Source: Bartonella sp. HY038 (GTDB lineage Bacteria > Pseudomonadota > Alphaproteobacteria > Rhizobiales > Rhizobiaceae). From it: a stretch of 64,000 bases of DNA. The translations under genes were made by a program, and so were the position numbers. Positions 1 to 9,772 of this stretch are shown in pieces. Where the stretch lies: assembly GCF_014117425.1 (NCBI RefSeq), contig NZ_CP059725.1, positions 1,674,001-1,738,000 of the forward strand, in the 5' to 3' direction. How positions within the stretch are numbered: the first letter of the stretch is position 1; each line of letters opens with the position of its first letter. The notes under the pieces were generated by a model that was given only the letters and a program-made list of their open reading frames with translations, ran no database searches and was not told the origin of the DNA.

Positions 1-3000
1 AAGACCGTTTAAAATAAGGGTTTGCTGCGTTTCAGCAAGACCAATTTCCCAAGGGCTACCAGCATGTTTCAGCGATGTTAATGGTGCAGCACCTGTACCA
101 CCATCATAGCCTGACACGGTAATATGATCCGCTCTTGCCTTAGCAACACCAGCAGCAACCGTACCAACCCCGACCTCAGACACCAATTTTACTGAAATAT
201 CAGCCGCAGGATTAACGTTTTTAACGTCATAAATAAGCTGTGCCAAATCTTCAATCGAATAAATATCATGGTGCGGCGGCGGCGAAATAAGTCCAACGCG
301 CGGGGTTGAGTGACGGGTTTTAGCAATGGTTGCATCAACCTTATGGCCAGGAAGCTGCCCGCCCTCGCCCGGCTTTGCACCTTGTGCCACCTTAATCTGG
401 ATCATATCAGCATTGACAAGATATTCAGTAGTCACACCAAAGCGGCCAGATGCCACCTGCTTGATCGCAGAACGCTCAGGATTTGGCGTACCATCAGGCA
501 ATGGATAAAGCCGATCTGGCTCCTCACCGCCCTCGCCAGTATTAGATTTGGCGCCAATGCGGTTCATGGCAATAGCAAGAGTAGTATGGGCTTCACGCGA
601 AATAGAGCCAAAGGACATTGCACCGGTTGAAAAGCGTTTTACAATATCAATTGCAGGCTCAACCTCATCAAGAGCAACAGGTTCTAAACCGCGCTCGCTT
701 GCGAGCTTAATATGGAAAAGACCGCGAATATTTCTGTTTCTTGCGCTTTCACCATCAATACGTTCGCAATAGGCTTTAAACAATTCTGGGCTAGTTGTGC
801 GCACAGAGTGCTGCAATTCGGCAATTGCATCGGGTGTCCATGCATGTTCTTCACCGCGCATACGGTAAACATATTCACCGCCCACATCGAGAAAATTCTT
901 CAACACTGGGTCATTGCCAAATGCCCCCTTATGGCGAAGCGCGCTTTCTTGGGCAACTTCCCCAAGATCAATGCCTTCAATAGTTGTTGCTGTACCAGTG
1001 AAAAAACGATCAACAAAGGATTGCTTTAGACCAATTGCATCAAAAATTTGTGCACCACAATAGGATTGATAAGTAGAAATGCCCATTTTTGACATAACTT
1101 TAAGCATGCCCTTACCAATAGACTTAATAAAACGATAAACAACTTCATCATCGCTTACTTCTACTGGAAATTCACCGCGCCGATACATATCAATGAGTGT
1201 ATCAAAAGCAAGGTAAGGATTAATTGCTTCAGCACCAAAACCCGCAAGACAGCAAAAATGATGAATTTCGCGCGGTTCACCCGATTCAACCACCAAACCA
1301 ACCGAGGTACGTAAACCACGGCGGATAAGATGATGATGCACCGATGCCGTTGCGAGCAGTGCTGGAATAGGAATACGATCTGGCCCAACTTGGCGATCAG
1401 AAAGAATAATGATGTTATAGCCACCATGCACCGCAGCCTCGGCACGTTCGCAAAGGCGGCTAACGGCACCCTCCATGCCATTTGCACCTTCTTCAGCCGC
1501 ATAGGTCATATCAAGTGTTTTGGTATCAAAACGGTCTTCCGTTTGGCCAATAGCGCGAATTTTTTCCAAATCGCCATTGGTCAAGATAGGCTGGCGCACT
1601 TCTAAACGCTTGCGGCGCGATGTGCCAACAAGATCAAAAATATTAGGACGCGGCCCTATGAAAGACACAAGGCTCATTACCAATTCTTCACGGATTGGAT
1701 CAATTGGCGGATTGGTCACTTGGGCAAAGTTTTGTTTAAAATAAGTATAAAGCAATTTTGACTTTTCCGACATGGCCGAAATTGGCGTATCGGTTCCCAT
1801 TGAACCAACAGCTTCTTGCCCCGTGGTTGCCATAGGCGACAATAATAGCTTGGTATCTTCTTGCGTATAGCCAAAAACCTGCTGGCGGTTAAGCAATGTC
1901 ACATCTTTGCGCAGTGAGCGCGGCTCAACCGGACTTAGCTCTTCCAGAATAAGCTGGGTGTTATCCAACCACTTTTGATAGGGGTGACGTGTTGCTATTT
2001 CAGACTTTACTTCCTCGTCAGAAATAATGCGGCCTTCCTCAAGATCAAGCAGCAACATGCGACCAGGCTGCAAACGCCATTTACGCACGACTTTTTCCTC
2101 AGCTACTGGCAGCACTCCAGCTTCAGAAGCGGCAATGACAAAATCATCATCGGTGACAATATAGCGCGCTGGGCGTAAACCATTACGATCAAGGGTTGCA
2201 CCAATTTGGCGACCATCGGTAAAAATAACCGCAGCAGGTCCGTCCCAAGGTTCCATTAACGCCGCATGATATTCATAAAATGCGCGCCGTTCATCCCCCA
2301 TAAGTGCATTGCCAGCCCAAGCTTCTGGCACTAACATCATCATGGCATGAGCAACGGAATAGCCACCTTGCACCAAAAACTCTAAGGCATTATCAAAACA
2401 AGCAGTATCGGATTGACCTTCATAAGAAATTGGCCAAAGCTTAGAAATATCATTGCCAAATAATTCTGAATCAACCGATGCTTGGCGCGCTGCCATCCAG
2501 TTAACATTGCCGCGCACAGTATTAATTTCACCATTATGGGCAACCATACGGAAAGGGTGCGCAAGCTTCCAAGATGGAAAAGTATTGGTTGAAAAGCGCT
2601 GATGCACCAAAGCCAAGGCACTTTCAAAACGCTTATCTTTCAAATCCTTATAATAAGCACCAACTTGATAGGCAAGGAACATGCCTTTATAAACAATGGT
2701 ACGAGATGAAAGCGAAGCGATATAAAAACCATCATCACGCCCTTCTGTCTCGTCAAAAATGCGGTTTGAAATAACTTTACGCAAAACAAATAGACGGCGT
2801 TCAAAATCATCCTGGGTGGTTAAATTGGCATTGCGACCAATGAAAACCTGACGGTGAACTGGCTCAGTCGCAACAATTGCGGCGGCTTTAGATAGGGATG
2901 CGTTATCAACCGGTACATCACGAAACGCTATAAATTGCTGCCCTTCAGCAGTAATTACTTCACGAATGATATTTTCAATATGGGCGCGCATGGCTGCATC

Positions 3001-3381
3001 TTGCGGCATAAAAATATGACCGACACCATATTGCCCTATTTCCGGCAAAGTTACATCTTGCAGCGCCATTTCCTCACGAAAAAAGCGGTCTGGTATTTGC
3101 ACCAATATGCCAGCACCATCGCCCATTAATGGGTCAGCACCAACTGCGCCACGATGGGTCAAATTTTCAAGAATAAACAACCCATCTTCAATAATCTTAT
3201 GGCTTTTTTGGTTCTTTAAATGGGCGATAAAACCCACACCGCACGCATCGCGCTCATTAATCGGATTATAAAGACCTTGCACATCTGGAAAACCGAAAGG
3301 CTTCGTGGTTTTTTTTTGTGCTGTTTTGGCTAAAACAGAACTGGAAAAACCATTTGAAGAGGATGGCGTAAACTGCGTCAT
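1..3381 (-). CDS. gltB: glutamate synthase (NADPH) large subunit, 5' part, runs off the window
   Basis: This is the large subunit of glutamate synthase (GOGAT). It transfers the amide nitrogen of glutamine to 2-oxoglutarate to give two glutamates, in complex with GltD. The open frame covers 1127 codons from an ATG at 3381 to the window edge, out of roughly 1550 expected, so the C-terminal glutamate-synthase end lies outside. The N-terminus has a 46-residue propeptide followed by the class II glutamine amidotransferase start (INERDACGVGFIAH), with the catalytic cysteine at residue 47. The synthase domain near the window edge shows the conserved glycine-rich segment GAKSNTGEGGEEPDR and the flavin-region stretch QIKVAQGAKPGEGGQLPG. 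Identity is very secure. gltD should lie beyond the left edge but cannot be seen here. Confidence 0.97.
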   Translation of the reverse strand, partial: MTQFTPSSSNGFSSSVLAKTAQKKTTKPFGFPDVQGLYNPINERDACGVGFIAHLKNQKSHKIIEDGLFILENLTHRGAVGADPLMGDGAGILVQIPDRFFREEMALQDVTLPEIGQYGVGHIFMPQDAAMRAHIENIIREVITAEGQQFIAFRDVPVDNASLSKAAAIVATEPVHRQVFIGRNANLTTQDDFERRLFVLRKVISNRIFDETEGRDDGFYIASLSSRTIVYKGMFLAYQVGAYYKDLKDKRFESALALVHQRFSTNTFPSWKLAHPFRMVAHNGEINTVRGNVNWMAARQASVDSELFGNDISKLWPISYEGQSDTACFDNALEFLVQGGYSVAHAMMMLVPEAWAGNALMGDERRAFYEYHAALMEPWDGPAAVIFTDGRQIGATLDRNGLRPARYIVTDDDFVIAASEAGVLPVAEEKVVRKWRLQPGRMLLLDLEEGRIISDEEVKSEIATRHPYQKWLDNTQLILEELSPVEPRSLRKDVTLLNRQQVFGYTQEDTKLLLSPMATTGQEAVGSMGTDTPISAMSEKSKLLYTYFKQNFAQVTNPPIDPIREELVMSLVSFIGPRPNIFDLVGTSRRKRLEVRQPILTNGDLEKIRAIGQTEDRFDTKTLDMTYAAEEGANGMEGAVSRLCERAEAAVHGGYNIIILSDRQVGPDRIPIPALLATASVHHHLIRRGLRTSVGLVVESGEPREIHHFCCLAGFGAEAINPYLAFDTLIDMYRRGEFPVEVSDDEVVYRFIKSIGKGMLKVMSKMGISTYQSYCGAQIFDAIGLKQSFVDRFFTGTATTIEGIDLGEVAQESALRHKGAFGNDPVLKNFLDVGGEYVYRMRGEEHAWTPDAIAELQHSVRTTSPELFKAYCERIDGESARNRNIRGLFHIKLASERGLEPVALDEVEPAIDIVKRFSTGAMSFGSISREAHTTLAIAMNRIGAKSNTGEGGEEPDRLYPLPDGTPNPERSAIKQVASGRFGVTTEYLVNADMIQIKVAQGAKPGEGGQLPGHKVDATIAKTRHSTPRVGLISPPPHHDIYSIEDLAQLIYDVKNVNPAADISVKLVSEVGVGTVAAGVAKARADHITVSGYDGGTGAAPLTSLKHAGSPWEIGLAETQQTLILNGL

Positions 3382-4122
3382 CGTGAAGCCTTTCTTTAAA
3401 CATGTTCCTATTTTTTAACAATTCAAAGGAACGGATTATTCATATGCTTGCTTTTCATAAAAATAGTGGCTTAAACTTATTGTTTTGCTGAATTTTCTTT
3501 ACAATTCAAAAAGATAATATACTCGCCCCCAAGTGCCAATTGCTCTTACCAAATATGCTTTTTGTCACTTATGACAGCAATACTGTCCTATTAATGACAG
3601 AAAAATTAGAACTCTTCAAGTACTTAATGAAAACTATTTATGCAAATTGGGTAATTTTATTGCTTAAAAGGCGGGCATTTATTGCAAAAAAAATCATCAT
3701 ATTTTTGACGATCGTCTATTATTTATGCGATTAGCGCGCATTTTTGACGGCACGGTGCAAATTTCGCTCACATTTTGATTGTTTAATGATGAGTTTTTAG
3801 AAAAGTTGCACAAATTATAAGCAGTACAAATTTTAGTCATTGCGGTAATTTTTTTATGCAACATGTGGAAAAAAGCATCTTTTGATCAAAAAATTAGCAT
3901 AAATCAATTGAAAATCCGCTTGAATGCCTAAAAATTTGATTTTTTTCACACACAAATTAGTGGTGATCTTCTTTAATCGCCCTATTCAATAGCTCAAGCA
4001 TATTAAATGCGGCTTTTATTGCTATCCTAGAAGCAGCGATTAACAACATAAATTACATATTTATGGTTTGGGCATAAGAAATATAATTATCCTATGCTCA
4101 AACTAGAACCAAATATCGGCCT
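3382..4122. other. gene-free AT-rich gap upstream of gltB
   Basis: This 741-base stretch lies between the gltB start and the end of the antiporter gene. It is AT-rich, and the only open frame (64 codons, 3540-3734 on the plus strand) has no recognisable product or good ribosome binding site. It presumably holds the gltB promoter and leader, but no motif was clear enough to name. Confidence 0.5.
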
Positions 4123-5763
4123 TCATGCGTTAGAAAAGCGTGTTTCAAGCAGATCAACCTCACGAATAAATTTATCGACTGCTTCTTCGGATAATTGATG
4201 GCGGCGGCCATAATTATAATAGACTTCGCGCTCTGCTTTCAAAGCAACAAGGCGTAATTTTCGCTCAATTTCAGCAGCATGCAAATTCGCATTCACTTGT
4301 TCATCGGTTGCGGAAAGTTCTGCCAAGCGGTCACGATACCCCTCCATCACTCGCGATCCAGCAAGCGTATAAAGATCGGCATCATTGCGCCCCTCACTCA
4401 TGCTATGAACGGCTTGTTCAACCGCTTTAATGGCTGCTTCTGCCGCACTGGAGCGCGCCCTTTCTTCTTCTTTTTGATGGGATGGCTCAGGTGGCAATTC
4501 GATATTATTCAATAAATAAGGCAAGCTGATACTTGCAACAATTAAAGATAATAAAATAACGCCGGCTGCTAGAAAAATGGCTAGTTCACGACCGGGAAAT
4601 GGGGAATTATCTGGCAAGAACAAAGGAAATGTTAAAACACCCGCAAGGGTAACCGTTCCACGAACACCCGCAAGAGATGTTGCAGTAATCAAACGCCAAC
4701 CCGGTGCATAAGGCTTTAATCCCTTTTTATGGGCGCGCGCCAAGGTAAACTTTAGAGAAATCCAAACCCAGATGAAACGTAAAACTGCCAAAGTTGCGTT
4801 AATAGCCACTACATAGAAAAGCAACCAAAGCGGATTTTCATGCCCAGCTTGCTCAACAACTGAATGAGCACTAGCGATAATTTGTGGCAGTTGCTCACCA
4901 AGCAATACAAAAATAATACCATTTGCAGTAAATTGAACCGTATTCCAAACTGCGTTTCTTTGTATGCGAATAGCGGCAAGGTTTTTCAACTTATCTTCGG
5001 TAAAACTCATTGAAATACCAGCAGCAACGGCGGACAAAATACCAGATGTATGGGCCTCTTCTGCCAATAGATAAGCCGCAAAAGGAATAAGCAGGCTAAC
5101 TAACACATTAGATCCGGCTTCATCGCCGAATTTTCGTGTCCAAAAACTTGTGAGCTTTGTAATAATAAAGGTAGTTGCTACACCAATTACCAAGCCACCG
5201 ACTGCCGTCCATAAAAAAGTTGATATAACAACAGTAATTGAAAAAAGACCATACATTGCCGCGTCAAGTGCAAAACGCATGCTAACAAGTCCAGACGCAT
5301 CATTTAGGAGCGATTCACCCTCCAAAATATGCATGAGCCGTTTTGGCACTGCTACACGCTTAGCAATGGCTGAAACAGCTACTGGATCGGTTGGGGAAAT
5401 AACCGCCGCCAATGCAAAGCTAACCGCCAATGGCATTGTTGGAATAAGCCAATAGATAAAAAAGCCCGCGCCAATAACAGTTGCAACCACCAAGCCAAGT
5501 GCCAAGGCTAAAATTGTCCATTTATCACGCTGCAAACCTTCCTTGGGAATGCGCCAACCATCAAGAAACAATAAAGGCGGTAGAAACAAAAACATGAACA
5601 ATTCAGGTCTCAACTTAACGCCAAGATCTGCAACGCTGGCGATAAAAAAACCAACAGCAATTTGAATAAGTGGGATGGGAATCGGAATGGGGGAAGCGCG
5701 CGAAATACCACTGCTTAACACGACCGCAACAAGAAGAATAAGAACAATAAAGACAGATTCCAC
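4123..5763 (-). CDS. Na+/H+ antiporter, CPA1 (NhaP/YjcE-like) family
   Basis: A 546-residue inner-membrane cation/proton antiporter. Residues 1 to about 420 form a hydrophobic block of about 12 membrane segments. It contains the CPA1 hallmark AVISPTDPVAV, whose aspartate is the expected ion-binding residue, and LEGESLLNDASGLV, whose ND pair is conserved in the family. A hydrophilic tail of about 120 residues, rich in Ala, Glu and Arg and probably helical, faces the cytoplasm, as in the bacterial YjcE type. The start is a GTG at 5763 with GGGG about seven bases upstream. It stands alone. Family assignment is firm; whether Na+, K+ or both are carried is not shown by the sequence. Confidence 0.9.
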   Translation of the reverse strand: MESVFIVLILLVAVVLSSGISRASPIPIPIPLIQIAVGFFIASVADLGVKLRPELFMFLFLPPLLFLDGWRIPKEGLQRDKWTILALALGLVVATVIGAGFFIYWLIPTMPLAVSFALAAVISPTDPVAVSAIAKRVAVPKRLMHILEGESLLNDASGLVSMRFALDAAMYGLFSITVVISTFLWTAVGGLVIGVATTFIITKLTSFWTRKFGDEAGSNVLVSLLIPFAAYLLAEEAHTSGILSAVAAGISMSFTEDKLKNLAAIRIQRNAVWNTVQFTANGIIFVLLGEQLPQIIASAHSVVEQAGHENPLWLLFYVVAINATLAVLRFIWVWISLKFTLARAHKKGLKPYAPGWRLITATSLAGVRGTVTLAGVLTFPLFLPDNSPFPGRELAIFLAAGVILLSLIVASISLPYLLNNIELPPEPSHQKEEERARSSAAEAAIKAVEQAVHSMSEGRNDADLYTLAGSRVMEGYRDRLAELSATDEQVNANLHAAEIERKLRLVALKAEREVYYNYGRRHQLSEEAVDKFIREVDLLETRFSNA

Positions 5764-5906
5764 AACTAAACCCCAATATGCAACACTTTAATCCAGCCTA
5801 AAGACTCAAATTTAAAAAAGCTATAAATCATCAAATAAATAGAGACAAATGTGATTTAGCAAAAACTTGAATCATTCTTGTGTCAGCAATAGGGCTATAA
5901 TCATCT

Positions 5907-5928
5907 ATATTTTATGACTACTCAATCA
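5907..5928. repeat. 22-bp direct repeat, copy 1
   Basis: An exact 22-base match (beginning atattttatgactactc) to 6535-6556. The match extends to 25 bases with one mismatch. The two copies bracket the unknown gene at 5990-6490, making a unit of 628 bp. Confidence 0.75.
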
Positions 5929-5989
5929 CAGTTTCTTGAATACCAGCTGAGTATTTCTAAATGTGAATGACACTGAATAGTTTAGTATT

Positions 5990-6490
5990 TCAAAAAATTT
6001 CTTCTTCTCTTTCTTCCCATCCTTCAGCTAGCGGTACACAATAGTTTTCTTCATTATCATACCAATCAAGTTCATAATTGCTGGCAATAACTTGGTCTTT
6101 GATTTGATCAAATACAATAATATATGGAACGTTAATTGATATATTTACATCATCTAAACGGCATAAAAATTTATTTGCTAAATAGGTATCTCCATATCCA
6201 AATAATGCCATATAATAACTAAAATATTGTTCTACATCATCCTTTAAAACATTTTTTCCATAAACATATAAAACATCGCGGAAGTCTTGCTTAATTGAAA
6301 TTTCAGGTACCGATTTATCAAAATCATTTTGACTAAGAAATAGCGTTCTTTTTATATTATCTTTATCCAAAATTACGAAATAATTAGAATATGGAACTGC
6401 ACCAGGTATAATATCAGTGCATAAATCTTGAACCTTTTTTATAATTTCCTCGAGAGGATTTTTCGTTAAAATTAATAAATCTTTAGTCAT
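5990..6490 (-). CDS. hypothetical acidic protein, possible immunity-type protein
   Basis: A 166-residue protein with no recognised family. It has no signal peptide or membrane segment and ends in a very acidic tail (EGWEEREEEIF). The frame is open up to a TTG at 6553. The ATG at 6490 is preferred because AGAGG sits eight bases before it, whereas the TTG has no ribosome binding site and lies inside a 22-bp direct repeat. It starts the AT-rich accessory block and is flanked by the repeat copies at 5907 and 6535. Size, acidity and company resemble immunity proteins of polymorphic toxin systems, but that is inference only. Confidence 0.6.
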   Translation of the reverse strand: MTKDLLILTKNPLEEIIKKVQDLCTDIIPGAVPYSNYFVILDKDNIKRTLFLSQNDFDKSVPEISIKQDFRDVLYVYGKNVLKDDVEQYFSYYMALFGYGDTYLANKFLCRLDDVNISINVPYIIVFDQIKDQVIASNYELDWYDNEENYCVPLAEGWEEREEEIF

Positions 6491-6534
6491 TAATTTTGCC
6501 TCTTTTAATTTACCAAGCGGAGCAAAAATTATTA

Positions 6535-6556
6535 ATATTTTATGACTACTCAATCA
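6535..6556. repeat. 22-bp direct repeat, copy 2
   Basis: Second copy of the repeat at 5907-5928. On the minus strand it lies just upstream of the preferred start of the unknown gene (within its possible TTG extension). The downstream copy may therefore be the leftover 5' end of a tandem duplicate. Confidence 0.75.
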
Positions 6557-6611
6557 AAGATTTGTTAAATATAAATAATTTACAAGAAAAAACAGTAAAT
6601 GGTTTTAATCT

Positions 6612-7109
6612 ATGAAGCAACCGTCAGAAAAACAGTCTATCATTGTAATGTTGACTTATCTGTTAATCGGGCCATTTTTTAGGGCGCTACCTTATTTTGT
6701 TGTTTTCTTCATATTCGGCATTATAAAAAGCGAAACACTTTATTCCTTGATTAATCCCGATTTTTACATAGAATTTATTAAACTTCTAATAGCAATTATA
6801 GGTTTCGCTTATTTATTAGGTTTGCCTGCTGCTTTTTTACAAGGTCTATACAGGTGTTGGCGTCTAAACCACCTTAGTACGCATAAAAAATTGGCAAAAT
6901 TCCTATTAGTCGTTATAAGCTCATTCATCATCTCAATGAGCATTATTACATATTTTACGTATAGCGAGACGACAATAGCAATGCTCTTTTTACGCAGCAT
7001 TTTAATGACTTTCCCGTATACATTATCATCTTTGCTAGCTATTTACCTATGCAATAAAATCATAAAGCGCTTAATGGGAACAAAGCCCATCAAGCAGTTT
7101 ATCATTTAA
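6612..7109 (+). CDS. hypothetical four-helix membrane protein
   Basis: A 165-residue integral membrane protein with no recognised family. Four hydrophobic segments are visible: about residues 12-40, 52-76, 94-117 and 121-147. Basic residues lie between them and at the C-terminus. The ATG at 6612 has only a weak upstream ribosome binding site. Its last eight bases overlap the end of sufE, which comes from the opposite strand, so the two genes are convergent. It lies in the accessory block. A role cannot be proposed from sequence. Confidence 0.55.
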   Translation: MKQPSEKQSIIVMLTYLLIGPFFRALPYFVVFFIFGIIKSETLYSLINPDFYIEFIKLLIAIIGFAYLLGLPAAFLQGLYRCWRLNHLSTHKKLAKFLLVVISSFIISMSIITYFTYSETTIAMLFLRSILMTFPYTLSSLLAIYLCNKIIKRLMGTKPIKQFII

Positions 7110-7521
7110 GTTGCAAGCGCGCTTCTTGCTGGACGCGGCCAACCATAGAGCGCAATCCATTTGAGCGTTGCGGCGTTAAATTTTCATCCAAGCCCAATTT
7201 TTTCAATAATGCTTCAGCATCGATTTCTAAAATTTCTGAAGCCTTATGGCCAGAATATAATGCCAATAAAATATAAACAAGACCACGCACAATATGCGCA
7301 TCGGAATCGCCGATAAAATACATGACTGGATCATTTTCACCGTCAACCTTATAGTCTAGCCAAACTTGGCTAACACAACCTGGAACCTTGTGAACATCAT
7401 CACGCGATGTTTCTGGATAGGGTGATAATTCATGACCAAGTTCAATGACATAACGATAACGATCCTCCCAATCTGTTAGGAATGAAAAGTTTTCAATAAT
7501 TTCATCAATTGTCTCGGTCAT
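7102..7521 (-). CDS. sufE: cysteine desulfuration protein SufE
   Basis: SufE accepts persulfide sulfur from the cysteine desulfurase SufS and passes it to the SufBCD scaffold for iron-sulfur cluster assembly in the cytoplasm. The 139-residue protein matches the family length. It has the active-site segment VPGCVSQVW, with the acceptor cysteine at residue 49, and the N-terminal pattern of the family (FSFLTDWEDRYRYVIELG). An in-frame GTG lies two codons upstream at 7527; the ATG at 7521 is preceded by AGAAG. No other suf gene is nearby: it sits alone inside the accessory block, so it is probably the conserved gene around which variable genes accumulated. Confidence 0.93.
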   Translation of the reverse strand: MTETIDEIIENFSFLTDWEDRYRYVIELGHELSPYPETSRDDVHKVPGCVSQVWLDYKVDGENDPVMYFIGDSDAHIVRGLVYILLALYSGHKASEILEIDAEALLKKLGLDENLTPQRSNGLRSMVGRVQQEARLQLK

Positions 7522-7755
7522 TTTCACTTCTTTCGCTTTTTACGCGCTTACTGTTATGCTTGCTCACAAGCTATCATCTTACTAAAACTTCGCGGTGCTT
7601 ATTCATATTACGCAGCCGGTGCATCATATATATGCAAATCAAAAAATTAAACAATCTTTTAGCTCTATGATATGATCATTATGCTCATTACCAAAAACGC
7701 TTAAACCATAATGGCAATCCTAACAAAGACATAAATACAGCCATTTCATTTGAAA

Positions 7756-8235
7756 CTACAAACCATCAACACATAAATATTGCTTATTGTTCATTATGTT
7801 ATTCAAATAGGCTAAAAACCTATCTAAAAATAAAAGAAAATGTTGCCGTATCTCTAAAAAATTATTTTTAATAAAATCAAGCTTAATATCTTGAAAAGCA
7901 GGTAAATAATTTTCGCTTAATTGTTTAGAAAAACAATCATTAGATTGCCACATGGATTTTAATACCACCATATCATCAACAATATCGGCAACCTCGTCTC
8001 CATTAAATAGCGTTTGCCCAACGGGACCATAATTTTTATATTTTTCATATTTGAAAAAACAATTTTCTATAAAACCAAAAGCAATACAATTTATTGCAAT
8101 ACCATTTTCAAGTAAAAGCTTGTCTATTAAATAATCAGAACGTACTTTGCCATATGAGCAGGGAAAGATCCAATATCGATCTCCCTGCCTTCCAGGAACT
8201 ATATTATAAAAATCAAATAATTTCTTAAAATCCAT
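7756..8235 (-). CDS. hypothetical protein, unknown family
   Basis: A 159-residue soluble protein without a recognised family. Aromatic residues are frequent and there are five cysteines, not in a metal-binding spacing. The ATG at 8235 has one of the best ribosome binding sites in the window (AGGGAGG at 8250-8244, eight bases away), which argues that it is truly expressed. It is strongly AT-rich with Lys/Asn/Ile/Phe-heavy composition like the other orphans here. An immunity or other small accessory role is possible but unsupported. Confidence 0.6.
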   Translation of the reverse strand: MDFKKLFDFYNIVPGRQGDRYWIFPCSYGKVRSDYLIDKLLLENGIAINCIAFGFIENCFFKYEKYKNYGPVGQTLFNGDEVADIVDDMVVLKSMWQSNDCFSKQLSENYLPAFQDIKLDFIKNNFLEIRQHFLLFLDRFLAYLNNIMNNKQYLCVDGL

Positions 8236-8530
8236 TTATTAAACCTCCCTTAAATAGTGTAATTTTGTCAACAGAATTAATATCTATATTAAATAAAAAA
8301 AGAGAGAGATTTGCATATGTTTTATTATATTGACTATGCGCAACGTAGCTGTAAAATTTGCCAATCTCACTTTAGCAAGCCTTATTATTAGATATAGAAA
8401 ATTTACATCAATTAAGCAGAAAAATACTGTCCCTAGAATACAAAAATTAATAAAGCTTGTTCCATCATACCGCAACTAACAATAGCCCTATTTTCTGCAA
8501 CAAGTTATATTTTATAAGGAAGGGAATTGG

Positions 8531-9163
8531 GTGCAAACCCATTTTGATTTAAATATGTCAAATAAGCAAGCCACGCTGATTATTGATGCGAAACAAATAG
8601 TTGATTCACCATTTAACGGTATTTACCCCTTAAACTCTCATTTTAATTTTTTTATATATTACATTAATATAGCAATGGCAGGAACTTACCTTATCAAAGG
8701 CTTTGAAATTAATAAAAATCATGAAGAAGTTGAAAATTATGATATATGGTTTAAGTGCGTTGAGGAAATTAATGGCACGCCAACTCTCAATGGAATTGAC
8801 TATATTAAAGTTCAAAAATTTGAAGAACATATTATAGTAAAGCTCGCCAATAAGGATACTAGCCTAACCATAAAATGTCTATCAGCTTCTATTTATAAAA
8901 GCTTTCAGAGTGTAACTAGTTTTTATCCATATTTAGATCCCGTCCCTATGCCTGCATATCAAGACTATCCTGAATATTTGCAAAAAAGACTTATTGAAAT
9001 AGATGAGACTATTGCGCGCTGCGAAACATTTAAAAATAATGATCCTTTAAATATTTATGAAATATCAACCATAGCGCGTGAAGAAATTTTAGAAAAATTA
9101 GATTTCCATAAAAAATTGAAAAAATATAAAACACGATATGATCGGTATATTATAAAAGAATAA
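8531..9163 (+). CDS. hypothetical protein, unknown family
   Basis: A 210-residue soluble protein with no recognised family. The N-terminal two thirds look like a mixed alpha/beta fold, and the last 70 residues are charged and probably helical (from about EYLQKRLIEIDETIARCE to the basic end). The start is a GTG at 8531 with GGAAGGG just upstream; an ATG eight codons further in is the alternative. It begins a plus-strand run of unknown genes (8531, 9227, 9773, 10911) with gaps short enough for cotranscription of the first three. Confidence 0.6.
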   Translation: MQTHFDLNMSNKQATLIIDAKQIVDSPFNGIYPLNSHFNFFIYYINIAMAGTYLIKGFEINKNHEEVENYDIWFKCVEEINGTPTLNGIDYIKVQKFEEHIIVKLANKDTSLTIKCLSASIYKSFQSVTSFYPYLDPVPMPAYQDYPEYLQKRLIEIDETIARCETFKNNDPLNIYEISTIAREEILEKLDFHKKLKKYKTRYDRYIIKE

Positions 9164-9226
9164 TTTTAATTTTGATTATATCGTTATAAAAATATATTCG
9201 AAAAACACGCAACAAAAGAAAAAGCT

Positions 9227-9748
9227 ATGAAATATAATTTAAGCAATATTGACAGCGACGAGTTAGACGAGATTATATTTAAAGGCGCGATCTTAAATGG
9301 CTTAAAATGTCCGGAAGATGACTTAAGCTATTCGATGGATGACGTACAAACCATCTTCTTAATGATGATTGTTAGAACATCTTATTTGTTTCCCAAAGAT
9401 CTATTGGCATATATTGATGTTATAATAAAATATCACTTAGGCGAAATAAGCGATGAGGTAAGAATAGAAAAACGTAAACAACTTGATAGGTCTTTTAACA
9501 TCAATCAAATGCCAGAGCCTCTTTATATGCGTTATATGGCTATATACCAGCAATTTTTTACAACAAAAGAAACAATTCAAAGCGGACTTACAGATCAATA
9601 CATACTTGTAGATGACTACCTCGATTACTTCAAAGAAATAGAAGATAATATATGCCTTGATTTAGATGAAATTTGCTTTTCATATTACAATGACAAGAAA
9701 AACAAGGCCAATACATTTCAAAAACTCAAACCATTGATATCGACATGA
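9227..9748 (+). CDS. hypothetical acidic protein, unknown family
   Basis: A 173-residue acidic protein rich in Asp, Glu, Ile and Tyr, without signal peptide or membrane segment and without a recognised family. The ATG at 9227 follows a purine-rich stretch (aaaagaaaaagct). It lies 63 bases after the 8531 gene and 24 bases before the 9773 gene, so it is probably cotranscribed with both. Its acidity and size are what is usually seen in toxin-neutralising immunity proteins; this is inference, not homology. Confidence 0.6.
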   Translation: MKYNLSNIDSDELDEIIFKGAILNGLKCPEDDLSYSMDDVQTIFLMMIVRTSYLFPKDLLAYIDVIIKYHLGEISDEVRIEKRKQLDRSFNINQMPEPLYMRYMAIYQQFFTTKETIQSGLTDQYILVDDYLDYFKEIEDNICLDLDEICFSYYNDKKNKANTFQKLKPLIST

Positions 9749-9772
9749 TATTTAATCAACAAGAGAAGATTT

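Noticed and set aside
3540..3734. 64-codon plus-strand open frame upstream of gltB
   Set aside because: No ribosome binding site, no recognisable product, and composition follows the local AT-rich background.
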